A DNA stretch of 64,000 bases from NCBI GenBank assembly GCA_902784435.1, contig CACZUR010000003.1, positions 54,085-118,084 on the forward strand, in the 5' to 3' direction. The stretch is from an uncultured Bacteroidia bacterium (lineage in GTDB: Bacteria > Bacteroidota > Bacteroidia > Bacteroidales > UBA932). Each line of letters opens with the position of its first letter. Position 1 is the stretch's first letter. Positions 44,904-52,749 of the stretch are shown one piece after another. The translations under genes were made by a program, and so were the position numbers. The notes below the pieces were generated by a model. The model was not told where the DNA came from and did no database searches. It saw only the letters and a program-made list of their open reading frames with translations.

Positions 44904-45620
44904 ATGAAAAAACTATCTGTTATCCTTATGTGTTTGGCTGCCGTCGCACTTGTGTCCTGCGGTGGCAACTCCGGCAAAAAGGGCGGCGGAAAGGCTGCCG
45001 GGACAAAGACATCGGCATCCGTTTCTGATGCGGTGGACCTTGGCCTCAGCGTCAAGTGGGCCAAGACCAATCTGGGTGCCAAAGACGCCTCTGATTCAGG
45101 CAACTTCTATGCTTGGGGTGAGACCGCCGAAAAGAAGGAGTATAACGGCGACACCTATAAGTTCAAAGACGGTTACAAAGTTACGAAATACTCCACCGAG
45201 GACGGACATGCCAGTTCCGGAACCGCTGACAGGCTGATTGTCCTGCAGCCTGAGGATGATGCGGCTACAGCGGCTCTTGGCAAGGGCTGGCGTATGCCTA
45301 CCCGTGCCGAAGCCATGGAGCTGTTCACCCAATGCACATTCAGTTATGATAAGCCCGGACTGGTGACGGTGACTGGCCCTAACGGCAACAGCATTGATTT
45401 CCCCAAGACTGGCTACTATGTGGGCGACAAACTCCAGGAGTCAAACTATCCATGGTGCTGGACAGCTTCGATGGCCCTGGCGTCAGGTACCCCGGAGGGC
45501 AGTGAGGCTGCCATCGAATGGCACGAGCGCAAGCAGGGTGATGCGATGCGTTTCGGCCACACGGACTGCTACGGTCTGCCCCGTGAGAACGGTCTGCCCA
45601 TCCGTCCGGTCAAAGACTAA
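44904..45620 (+). CDS. Lipoprotein with Bacteroidales/Fibrobacter paralogous domain
   Basis: 238 residues from the MKK start at 44904 (lipobox AVALVSC19). After a Gly/Lys linker, DLGLSVKWAKTNLGAKDASDSGNFYAWGE is the opening of the FISUMP-like domain that is abundant in Bacteroidales surface lipoproteins; GWRMPTRAEAMELF and the C-terminal GLPIRPVKD complete it. No catalytic residues known. The next gene starts 10 bases after its stop. Confidence 0.75.
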   Translation: MKKLSVILMCLAAVALVSCGGNSGKKGGGKAAGTKTSASVSDAVDLGLSVKWAKTNLGAKDASDSGNFYAWGETAEKKEYNGDTYKFKDGYKVTKYSTEDGHASSGTADRLIVLQPEDDAATAALGKGWRMPTRAEAMELFTQCTFSYDKPGLVTVTGPNGNSIDFPKTGYYVGDKLQESNYPWCWTASMALASGTPEGSEAAIEWHERKQGDAMRFGHTDCYGLPRENGLPIRPVKD

Positions 45621-45630
45621 GCCTGATGAT

Positions 45631-46410
45631 ATGAAAAAGAGTATCCTTATAGCGGCGGTGTTGCTGCCCATCGGCTTTGCGGCTTTCGCCCAGGTGCCGG
45701 ATCCCTATACCTACAACGATATTCCCGACATTGCCCTGGATGTCCCGCTCGGCCTTCCCGCCCACGACGAAGACCGGCAGCCCGGCTTTCAGAAACCGCG
45801 TCCGCAGGTTTCTTTCTGCGCCTACCGCATCAGTAGTCATGGCTTCCCGTCCAAGGTTTTTTACAATGCTGCAAACCGGCGGCAGTACAGCGTCTCTTCC
45901 GGCATCAATCCCGCGACAGGCGAAATCCAGGTTATCAAGACGTTGAGCATCCCGGACAGTCTGGCCATCTACAGGATCGACGATGCCACACGGACCATCA
46001 CCAAGATACCCGGGGAGGGGATGCAGGCCCTGAACAACATGGATGTCAAATCCAAGTCAGAACAAATGACGGAGGAAGAAATGGCCTATGCCTGCGACCG
46101 CTGGTGCTATATGAAGACCATCGTAACTACGGAGACTTTCGAAGGTCCCTACGGATCCCAAACGGACGAGCATTACCGTTCCAGTTATATCGACCCCGAA
46201 ACGGGGATCACCCTCTTTGAGGATGCCGATGGCATAGTGACTTATATGCGGAACATCCACCTGGGCGTTCCGCACCCGGAAGTCTTCGATTTTCCCGCGG
46301 GATACAGATTCGTGGTCCAGGATCTGTCGTCAGGCCTGGATGCCTACAAGAAGTTCGAAGAGCAGATGAAAGCCCGCTATCAGCAGCTGGAGCGGCTGAA
46401 GAACAGGTAA
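45631..46410 (+). CDS. Exported protein of unknown function
   Basis: 259 residues from MKKSILIAAVLLPIGFAAFAQ (45631), with cleavage expected after FAQ. The body is soluble, with mixed alpha/beta, two Cys close together (YACDRWC) and a helical C-terminus (YKKFEEQMKARYQQLERLKN). I do not recognise a family. Co-directional and 10 bases from the lipoprotein gene, so probably one transcript. Confidence 0.65.
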   Translation: MKKSILIAAVLLPIGFAAFAQVPDPYTYNDIPDIALDVPLGLPAHDEDRQPGFQKPRPQVSFCAYRISSHGFPSKVFYNAANRRQYSVSSGINPATGEIQVIKTLSIPDSLAIYRIDDATRTITKIPGEGMQALNNMDVKSKSEQMTEEEMAYACDRWCYMKTIVTTETFEGPYGSQTDEHYRSSYIDPETGITLFEDADGIVTYMRNIHLGVPHPEVFDFPAGYRFVVQDLSSGLDAYKKFEEQMKARYQQLERLKNR

Positions 46411-46470
46411 CCCGCCCGGTACTACGGGCCGCCCCCTTTCCGGCCACTTGGATATTTGGCCGATTTGGAG

Positions 46471-46478
46471 TACCTTTG
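46471..46478 (+). promoter_or_regulatory. -7 box for murA
   Basis: TACCTTTG, 25 nt before the murA ATG. Confidence 0.55.
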
Positions 46479-46503
46479 TTATTGGTAAAAAACACTTTGA
46501 CCA

Positions 46504-47811
46504 ATGGCAAAATTCATCATAGAGGGCGGACACAAACTCTCCGGAACCATCGTCCCGCAGGGCGCCAAGAACGAGGCGCTGGAAGTAATCAGCGCCGTGC
46601 TCCTGACCAGTGAGCCCGTCACCATTTCCAATGTTCCGGAAATCCTGGACGTGAAAAATCTCATCGACCTCCTGCAGCAGATGGGTGTTAAGGTTACCCG
46701 TCACGCCAAGGGCGTATATACGTTCCAGGCCGACGAAGTGGACACTTCCTACATCGAAACGGAGGAATTCGTGGCCAAATGCGCCCGGCTCCGCGGCAGC
46801 GTGATGGTGGTAGGCCCGCTCCTGAGCCGTTTCGGCAGCGCCTGGTTCGCCAAGCCGGGCGGCGACAAGATCGGCCGCCGCAGGGTGGACACCCACCTGG
46901 ACGGCATGCTCAAGCTGGGTGCCCGGATGGACTACGACCCTTCCCGCCGCGCCTTCCACCTTACGCAGGAGGGCCGCCTCACAGGCCGATACATGCTGCT
47001 GGACGAGGCTTCCGTGACCGGTACCGCCAACATCGTGATGGCCGCCGTACTGGCCAAGGGAACCACCACCATCTACAACGCCGCCTGCGAACCCTACCTG
47101 CAGCAGCTGTGCAAGATGCTGGGCCGGATGGGCGCATTCATCGACGGGGTGGGCTCCAACCTGCTGCGCATCCACGGCGTAGAGAACCTCCACGGCACGG
47201 AGCACGTGATTCTCCCGGACATGATCGAAGTGGGTTCTTTCATCGGCATGGCCGCTATCTGCCAGAGCGAAATCACCATCAAAAACGTCTCCTGGTACGA
47301 CCTGGGCATCATTCCGGACGCCTTCCGCCGCCTGGGCATCAAGCTGGAACAGCGGGGCGACGACATCTACGTCCCGGCGCAGGACTGCTATGAGATTGAG
47401 TCCTTCCTGGACGGCAGCATCATGACACTGGCCGATGCCCCCTGGCCCGGCCTCACCCCGGACCTGCTGTCCGTGCTGCTGGTGGTGGCCACCCAGTGCA
47501 AGGGCAGCGTGCTCATCCACCAGAAGATGTTCGAGAGCCGCCTGTTCTTCGTAGACCGCCTCATCGACATGGGGGCGCAGATCATCCTCTGCGACCCGCA
47601 CCGGGCGGTGGTGATCGGCCATGATCACCGGATCACGCTCAAGGCCTCGCACCTGGTGTCGCCGGATATCCGCGCCGGTATTGCCATGCTGCTGGCGGCC
47701 ATGAGCGCCCGCGGCACCTCCACCATCGACAACATTGAACAGATCGACCGCGGCTACGAGGACATCGAGGGCCGCCTGAACGCACTGGGGGCGCACATTA
47801 CCCGGGCGTAA
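46504..47811 (+). CDS. murA: UDP-N-acetylglucosamine 1-carboxyvinyltransferase, Asp-type
   Basis: 435 residues. First committed step of peptidoglycan synthesis: transfers enolpyruvate from PEP to UDP-GlcNAc. IIEGGHKLSGTIVPQGAKNEAL and the repeated inverse alpha/beta domains are clear. The catalytic loop reads PGGD121KIGRRRVDTH: Asp stands where E. coli has Cys115, the residue alkylated by fosfomycin. Convergent with dapF, two bases apart. Confidence 0.97.
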   Translation: MAKFIIEGGHKLSGTIVPQGAKNEALEVISAVLLTSEPVTISNVPEILDVKNLIDLLQQMGVKVTRHAKGVYTFQADEVDTSYIETEEFVAKCARLRGSVMVVGPLLSRFGSAWFAKPGGDKIGRRRVDTHLDGMLKLGARMDYDPSRRAFHLTQEGRLTGRYMLLDEASVTGTANIVMAAVLAKGTTTIYNAACEPYLQQLCKMLGRMGAFIDGVGSNLLRIHGVENLHGTEHVILPDMIEVGSFIGMAAICQSEITIKNVSWYDLGIIPDAFRRLGIKLEQRGDDIYVPAQDCYEIESFLDGSIMTLADAPWPGLTPDLLSVLLVVATQCKGSVLIHQKMFESRLFFVDRLIDMGAQIILCDPHRAVVIGHDHRITLKASHLVSPDIRAGIAMLLAAMSARGTSTIDNIEQIDRGYEDIEGRLNALGAHITRA

Positions 47812-47813
47812 TC

Positions 47814-48665
47814 CTACAGAAGCCGTTCTGCGGGGCCGGTAAGGAAGACGTCCTTGAAGCCGTCTCCCGCGGGCGTGAATTCCACTTCCAGCCAGTCTCC
47901 GCGGCGGCACTGAAGCCGGTAGGAGATGCCCGGTCGGGGCCGGGCATGACGTGCTCTGTCATCCCCGACAGGTGCTCTGTCATCCCCGACCTGATCGGGG
48001 ATCCCAAGGTGGTAGGCCGCGATGGCGCTGGCCGTGAGGCCCGTGCCGCAGGCAAGTGTTTCACCCTCAACGCCTTTCTCGAAGGTGCGGACCTTAAGGC
48101 CTTCGGGGGTGGACTCCACAAAGTTCACGTTGGTGCCTTCGGGCTGGAAGTCATCGGCCCATCTGATGGGCTTGGCCTCGGGCTCTATGTCTATGGCATC
48201 CACATTGTCCCTGAACTCCACGTAGTGCCGCGTTCCGGTGTTGAGGAAGTAGCCGTCCTTTACCTTGCTGATGCCCTTGACGTCAATCATTTTCAGGCGG
48301 ACGGTCCAAAGAGATTTCTCGGCTACGCTCGAAATGACAGTGGCGATGTGCGCTCCGTCCGGAGCCAAGAAATGCCATGTGCCGTCCTCTGAGGCCGGTT
48401 TCAGGCCCAGATAATCGGCAAAGGCAACGATGCATCGGCCGCCGTTGCCGCACATCATTCCGCCGGAGCCGTCGGGGTTGTAGAACTCCATCCCGAAGTC
48501 ATGGCCCGGAGCCTCCGTGAGGATCATCAGGCCGTCTGTGTGGTATTCCCGGCAAAGGGCCTGGATGCGCTCCGGCTGGCGGTACGCATCCATACCGCCT
48601 TCCCGGCCGTCAAAGACCACAAAGTTGTTGCCTGCTCCGGTGAATAAGTGAGGCGTTTTTGTCAT
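47814..48665 (-). CDS. dapF: Diaminopimelate epimerase with inserted peptides
   Basis: 283 residues from MTKTPHLFTGAGNNFVVFDG (start codon 48663-48665); the longer frame runs through hairpin E4. Converts LL-DAP to meso-DAP with a two-Cys acid/base pair, here C72 (MMCGNGGRC) and C206 (LACGTGLTA). Residues about 222-247 (PDQVGDDRAPVGDDRARHARPRPG) are an insertion made of two nested palindromic elements, and residues about 109-119 (VISSVAEKSLW) come from another element. Last gene of a unit started by the aminotransferase. Confidence 0.95.
   Translation of the reverse strand: MTKTPHLFTGAGNNFVVFDGREGGMDAYRQPERIQALCREYHTDGLMILTEAPGHDFGMEFYNPDGSGGMMCGNGGRCIVAFADYLGLKPASEDGTWHFLAPDGAHIATVISSVAEKSLWTVRLKMIDVKGISKVKDGYFLNTGTRHYVEFRDNVDAIDIEPEAKPIRWADDFQPEGTNVNFVESTPEGLKVRTFEKGVEGETLACGTGLTASAIAAYHLGIPDQVGDDRAPVGDDRARHARPRPGISYRLQCRRGDWLEVEFTPAGDGFKDVFLTGPAERLL
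47925..48003. repeat. Nested palindromic insert inside dapF
   Basis: 47925-47950 is a GAT-GCCCGG...CCGGGC-ATGAC element; 47979-48003 is GTCAT-CCCCGA-CCTGA-TCGGGG-ATC, preceded by a partial copy GTCATCCCCGAC at 47958. In frame within dapF. Confidence 0.75.
48311..48338. repeat. Second element inside dapF (GAGATTTCTCGG type)
   Basis: On the dapF strand GTCATTTCGAGCGTAGCC then GAGAAATCTC: the terminal GTCATTTC/GAAATC pairing marks it as a TCGAGC-type member of the same GTCAT...ATC superfamily. In frame. Confidence 0.6.
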
Positions 48666-48692
48666 CTCGTTGATTATTAACTGTTTACACAT

Positions 48693-48722
48693 TTTACTCC
48701 GGGCAAAATTGCCGGGAGTAAA
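48693..48722. repeat. Hairpin element E4 upstream of dapF
   Basis: Arms TTTACTCCGGGC / GCCGGGAGTAAA (one mismatch) with loop AAAATT, 27 nt before the dapF start on the minus strand and 8 nt after the aminotransferase stop. Confidence 0.68.
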
Positions 48723-48730
48723 TATCATAA

Positions 48731-49873
48731 CTACCTATGGTTCAATGCTTTAGCCAAAACGGTGGCCAGGAGCTTTATCCCCGGCTCCATCTTGGACTCC
48801 TCGATGAAGGAGAAGTTGAGGCGCATGGTGTTGCGGTGGCTGCCGTCCGGGTAGAAGAAGGAACCGGCGACGTAGGCCACGCCGGCCGATAGGGCTTCGT
48901 CGTAAAGCGCCACAGTATCAATGCATTCCGGAAGCGTGAGCCAGAGGAAGAGGCCGCCGTCAGGGTGCGTCCAGGACGTCCCTGCTGGCATATACTGTTC
49001 AAGGAGGCCCAGCATCAGGTCCCTGCGGCGTTTGTACTCTGCAATTGTATTAACCAGATTTGCATCAAGAGCGCCTGAAGTAAGGAACTCGCACGCCATG
49101 TACTGGTCCAGCACCGGCGGGCAGAGGTCCAGGCATTGCTTACACACATATATCTGCTCCAGAAGCGGTTCCGGGCCGATCATCCATCCCAGCCGGAACC
49201 CCGGCGCAAAGATCTTGGAGAAACTGCCAAGATGGAGCGTGCGCTCCGGCGCCAGTTCGCGGAGGGTGGGCAGCGCCTCTCCGGAATACCGGAGTTCACG
49301 GTACGGGCTGTCCTCCACGATCAGGATATCTTTCTCCCTTGCCAGCGCCACGATCTCCTTCCTCTCCTCCAGGGTCAATGTCTTACCCGTGGGGTTATTG
49401 AAGTCCGGAATGACGTAGATGAACTTGATGGGAGATTTCCCGGCTTTGCCCGCAATGACAGGACGGACCTCTGCCCTGTACGCCCGGAAACTTTGCAGGG
49501 CGCCCAGATACACGGGACTCTGGGCCAGGACGATGTCGCCGGGGTCCAGGAAAACGCGTGAACACACGTCTATGCCCTGCTGGGAAGACGTGGTGATCTG
49601 GACCTGCGACACGGGAACGCCATAGCGTGCGGCGATGGCGGCACGCAGTTCCGGAACGCCCTGTGTGGCGCCGTACTGGAGTGCCCGGGTGCCGTATTTT
49701 TTCAGCACCGCCGCCGCCAGGCCGGGGATTTGGTCCGTGGGGAAAGTGACCGCGGCGGGGTAGCCGCCGGCAAAGGAGCAGATGGACTGGAGGTCCACCT
49801 TGCGGAAGATTTCACGTACGGGGGACCTCAGGAACGAAGGCACATCGGCCGAAAAAAAGCGCTCATAATCCAT
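48731..49873 (-). CDS. PLP-dependent class I aminotransferase, dapC candidate
   Basis: 380 residues from MDYERFF (49873), immediately after a -7 box. It belongs to the 2-aminoadipate/MocR-domain-like fold I group: ALQYGATQGVPELRAAIAARYG, NNPTGKTLTLEERKEIV, DSPYRELRY and the Schiff-base LGSFSK220IFAPGFRLGW. It is not the DapL type (LL-DAP aminotransferase). Since dapA, dapB, dapD, dapE, dapF and asd surround it and no other aminotransferase is present, it probably supplies the N-succinyl-diaminopimelate aminotransferase step. Residues about 139-147 (IAGKAGKSP) come from a palindromic element. Confidence 0.8.
   Translation of the reverse strand: MDYERFFSADVPSFLRSPVREIFRKVDLQSICSFAGGYPAAVTFPTDQIPGLAAAVLKKYGTRALQYGATQGVPELRAAIAARYGVPVSQVQITTSSQQGIDVCSRVFLDPGDIVLAQSPVYLGALQSFRAYRAEVRPVIAGKAGKSPIKFIYVIPDFNNPTGKTLTLEERKEIVALAREKDILIVEDSPYRELRYSGEALPTLRELAPERTLHLGSFSKIFAPGFRLGWMIGPEPLLEQIYVCKQCLDLCPPVLDQYMACEFLTSGALDANLVNTIAEYKRRRDLMLGLLEQYMPAGTSWTHPDGGLFLWLTLPECIDTVALYDEALSAGVAYVAGSFFYPDGSHRNTMRLNFSFIEESKMEPGIKLLATVLAKALNHR
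49434..49461. repeat. Palindromic element inside the aminotransferase gene
   Basis: On the gene strand GTCAT-TGCGGGC-AAA-GCCGGGAA-ATC, imperfect arms. Keeps the frame. Confidence 0.6.
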
Positions 49874-49878
49874 AGGTG

Positions 49879-49886
49879 CAAAGTTA
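49879..49886 (-). promoter_or_regulatory. -7 box for the aminotransferase-dapF unit, 5 nt before ATG
   Basis: Minus strand TAACTTTG, CACCT, ATG; leaderless transcript expected. Confidence 0.62.
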
Positions 49887-49941
49887 GCAATTTTTGGCCG
49901 GGTTGTGTTGCCGATGCTCATAGAATTCCGGGGATTTTTTG

Positions 49942-49949
49942 TATTTTTG
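49942..49949 (+). promoter_or_regulatory. -7 box for dapA, 8 nt before ATG
   Basis: TATTTTTG then TATCTTGT and ATG at 49958. Divergent from the aminotransferase promoter, about 55 bp apart. Confidence 0.5.
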
Positions 49950-49957
49950 TATCTTGT

Positions 49958-50830
49958 ATGAAAGCACTTGATTTACACGGCTGCGGCACCGCGCTTCTCA
50001 CCCCGTTCAGGGGGGGAGAAGTGGACTATGAGTCCTTTGCCGCCACGGTAGACTGGCAGGTAGAAACCGGCATCGATTTTCTGGTTCCCCTTGGAACCAC
50101 AGGGGAAACGCCTACGCTCTCCGAATCGGAGAAACTCCAGGTCCTGGAGGTGACACTCCAGCACGCGAATGGACGTCCCGTGATGGCCGGTGTGGGGTCC
50201 AACTCCGTGAAGGGCACCCTTGACAACATCCGCCTCCTGCAGGATGCCGATGCCTTCCTGGTGGTGGTTCCCTTCTACAACAAACCGCCCCAGAGGGGTA
50301 TGTATGAATACTTTAAGGCTGTGGCAGGGGCAACGGAAAAGCCCATCGTGCTGTATAACGTTCCCGGCCGCACCGGTTCCAACATTGAGCCGGAAACCGT
50401 ATTGCAGCTGGCCCGGGACGTGCCCAATATCATCGGCATAAAGGAAGCCTCCGGCAAGATAGAGCAGAGCCTGAGGATCATGGCCGGCCGCCCGGAAGGC
50501 TTCAAGCTCCTTTCCGGCAACGACGAAGACACCCTTGCCCTCATGCAGAAGGGGGCCGATGGCGTCATCTCCGTCGCCTCCAACGTGTTCCCGTCGGCCA
50601 TGGCCGATTTCATCCACGCCCTGGAGGCGGGCAAAGTGGAGGAAGCAAGCCGGATGGACGCCCGTCTGAAGCCCCTTTTCAAGGCCCTTTTCGTGGAGCC
50701 CAACCCCATCCCCGCCAAAGCCGCCATGGCACAGCTGGGCCTGATGGAAAACAGCCTGCGCCTGCCGCTGGTACCCGCTACCCCCGAGACGGAGCAGCTC
50801 CTGGCAAAAACCCTTAAAGACTTGTTCTGA
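49958..50830 (+). CDS. dapA: 4-hydroxy-tetrahydrodipicolinate synthase
   Basis: 290 residues from MKALDLHGCGTALLTPF; the longer upstream frame crosses the promoter and the divergent gene. Condenses pyruvate with aspartate semialdehyde. Class I aldolase barrel with LVPLGTTGETPTLSESE (GTTGE), YNVPGRTGSNIEPET (catalytic Tyr), IIGIKEASGK (Schiff-base Lys) and SGNDEDTL. Its TGA overlaps the dapD ATG by one base, so the two are translationally coupled. Confidence 0.97.
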   Translation: MKALDLHGCGTALLTPFRGGEVDYESFAATVDWQVETGIDFLVPLGTTGETPTLSESEKLQVLEVTLQHANGRPVMAGVGSNSVKGTLDNIRLLQDADAFLVVVPFYNKPPQRGMYEYFKAVAGATEKPIVLYNVPGRTGSNIEPETVLQLARDVPNIIGIKEASGKIEQSLRIMAGRPEGFKLLSGNDEDTLALMQKGADGVISVASNVFPSAMADFIHALEAGKVEEASRMDARLKPLFKALFVEPNPIPAKAAMAQLGLMENSLRLPLVPATPETEQLLAKTLKDLF

Positions 50831-51606
50831 TGGAAGTTACACTGGAAAGATTCAACGAAGTGCTGGCCGCCCTGGAAAAGGGCGAACTCCGCGTGGCGGA
50901 AAAGAAAGACGGCGTGTGGGTGGTGAACAAATGGGTGAAAGAAGTCATCCTGGCCGGCTTCAGGCTGGGGGCCGTCACGGATATGTCCCAGGGGCAGTTC
51001 GCCTTCTTTGACAAAGCCACTTTCCCGGTGCGGCAGTTCAAGGCCGAAGACGGCGTCCGCATCGTTCCCGGCGGCACCTCCGTCCGCCGCGGTGCCTATC
51101 TTGCAAAAGGCAGCATCGTCATGCCTCCGGCCTACGTGAACGTGGGCGCCTACGTGGACGAAGGCACCATGGTGGACAGCCATGTCACCATCGGCTCGTG
51201 TGCCCAGGTGGGGAAGCATATCCACATATCGGCCTCCACGCAGATCGGCGGCGTGCTGGAACCGGCGGGCGCCCTGCCCACCATCATCGAAGACGGTGCG
51301 TTCGTGGGCGGCAACTGCGGCATCTATGAGGGCACCATCGTCCAGGAGGGCGCAGTCATCGCCTCCGGCGTTATCATTACCTCGTCCACCGCCATTTTCG
51401 ACGCCACCACCGGCGAGTTCATCAAGCGCAATGCCGATGGCCGCATCGTGGTGCCGAGGAACGCCGTGGTGGTGAGCGGTTCCAAGCCCATCGTCCGGGA
51501 CGGAAAGCCCCTGGAGAGCGGCGTGCACCTGTATTGCCCGGTCATCGTCAAATACCGCGACGAGAAAACCGCCGGCAGCGTGCACCTGGAGGAATTGCTT
51601 CGCTAG
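50830..51606 (+). CDS. dapD: Tetrahydrodipicolinate N-succinyltransferase
   Basis: 258 residues. Left-handed beta-helix acyltransferase with hexapeptide repeats (VRRGAYLAKGSIVMPPAYVNVGAYVDEGTMVDSHVTIGSCAQVGKHIHISA) and VLEPAGALPTIIEDGAFVGGNCG. Uses succinyl-CoA, committing the cell to the succinylase branch of DAP synthesis. Starts on the last base of dapA; element E5 follows, then asd. Confidence 0.96.
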   Translation: MEVTLERFNEVLAALEKGELRVAEKKDGVWVVNKWVKEVILAGFRLGAVTDMSQGQFAFFDKATFPVRQFKAEDGVRIVPGGTSVRRGAYLAKGSIVMPPAYVNVGAYVDEGTMVDSHVTIGSCAQVGKHIHISASTQIGGVLEPAGALPTIIEDGAFVGGNCGIYEGTIVQEGAVIASGVIITSSTAIFDATTGEFIKRNADGRIVVPRNAVVVSGSKPIVRDGKPLESGVHLYCPVIVKYRDEKTAGSVHLEELLR

Positions 51607-51643
51607 ACGCTAGTACGCAAGTGGTTGATAGTGAGTGTTTTAC

Positions 51644-51680
51644 GGAATTTTATCGGCGCAAAACGGACCGATAAAAATCC
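51644..51680. repeat. Hairpin element E5 upstream of asd
   Basis: Arms GGAATTTTATCGG / CCGATAAAAATCC (one mismatch), loop CGCAAAACGGA, 32 nt before the asd ATG. Flanked by GGTTGATAG and GTGATTAATAG. Confidence 0.7.
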
Positions 51681-51712
51681 ACAAGTGATTAATAGACAAT
51701 AATATACGCACC

Positions 51713-52702
51713 ATGAAAGTTGCTGTTGTCGGTGCCACCGGCCTGGTGGGTTCAAAAATGTTGCAGGTATTGCAGGAGCGGCATTTCCCCGTGACGGAGC
51801 TGCTGCCCGTAGCTTCCGAGCGCTCCTGGGGCCGGAAAGTGGAATTTCAGGGCCGGGAGTGGACGGTGATGCGGGCCGATGAAGCCATCGCCCGGAAGCC
51901 CGCCCTGGCGCTGTTCAGTGCCGGCGGCGCCGTTTCCGGAGAGCTGGCCCCACAGTTCGCGGCCGCCGGCTGCTATGTGGTGGACAACTCCTCCTTCTGG
52001 CGCATGGACCCTTCCGTGCCGCTGGTGGTGCCGGAAATCAATGCCGATGTCCTCACCCCCGAAGACCGGATAATCGCCAACCCCAACTGCTCCACCATCC
52101 AGATGGTACTGGCCCTGGCGCCGCTGCACAAGGCTTATGGCATCCGGCGCATCGTGGTGAGCACCTATCAGAGCGTGACGGGGGCCGGCCAGCGGGGTAT
52201 CGAACAGCTGGAGGCCGAAAGGGCCGGCGGCAGCGGGAGCAAGTTCCCGCATCCCATCGACCTGAACGTACTGCCGCATATAGACTCCTTCCTGCCGGAC
52301 GGCTACACCAAGGAAGAGATGAAAATGGTGAACGAGACGCGGAAGATCCTCCGGGACCCTTCCATCGCCGTGAGCGCCACTACCGTGCGCGTGCCGGTGA
52401 AAGGCGGCCACTCGGAGAGCGTGAATGTGGAGTTGGGAAAGGCCTATGACCTGTCGGACGTCCGCCGCCTGCTGGCCGATATGCCCGGCGTGGTGGTGCA
52501 GGACGACCCTTCCAACAATGTCTATCCCATGCCGCTGTATGCCTGGGGCAGGGACGAGGTGTTCGTGGGCCGCATCCGCCGGGACACTTCGGTGGAAAAC
52601 GGGCTCAATCTGTGGTGCGTGAGCGACAACATCCGCAAGGGTGCCGCCACCAATGCCGTCCAGATTGCCGAGGTGCTCCTTTCCAACGGCTGGTTGGGAT
52701 AG
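51713..52702 (+). CDS. asd: Aspartate-semialdehyde dehydrogenase
   Basis: 329 residues. Reduces aspartyl-phosphate to the semialdehyde, the branch point for DAP/lysine and homoserine. Rossmann motif VVGATGLVGSKML, catalytic Cys in NPNCSTIQMV, the active-site segment TYQSVTGAGQRGIEQLE and the late VRVPVKGGHSESVNVE His region. Sits between dapD and the dapE-like gene on the same strand. Confidence 0.97.
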   Translation: MKVAVVGATGLVGSKMLQVLQERHFPVTELLPVASERSWGRKVEFQGREWTVMRADEAIARKPALALFSAGGAVSGELAPQFAAAGCYVVDNSSFWRMDPSVPLVVPEINADVLTPEDRIIANPNCSTIQMVLALAPLHKAYGIRRIVVSTYQSVTGAGQRGIEQLEAERAGGSGSKFPHPIDLNVLPHIDSFLPDGYTKEEMKMVNETRKILRDPSIAVSATTVRVPVKGGHSESVNVELGKAYDLSDVRRLLADMPGVVVQDDPSNNVYPMPLYAWGRDEVFVGRIRRDTSVENGLNLWCVSDNIRKGAATNAVQIAEVLLSNGWLG

Positions 52703-52722
52703 CCTGTCATGCTGAAGCCTGT

Positions 52723-52747
52723 GTCATGCTGAACGAAGCGAAGAATC
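52723..52747 (+). repeat. GTCATGCTGA-type palindromic element abutting the dapE start
   Basis: GTCATGCTGAACGAAGCGAA followed by GAATC; a partial copy GTCATGCTGAAG lies at 52706. The element ends two bases before the ATG at 52750, so it forms the whole ribosome landing zone of dapE. Confidence 0.62.
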
Positions 52748-52749
52748 TT

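Noticed and set aside
48666-48728. Upstream extension of dapF
   Set aside because: It reads through hairpin E4; MTKTPHLFTGAGNNF is the family start.
48731-49873. LL-diaminopimelate aminotransferase (DapL)
   Set aside because: Sequence motifs are of the 2-aminoadipate/MocR-like group, and dapD and dapE are present, which the DapL route does not need.
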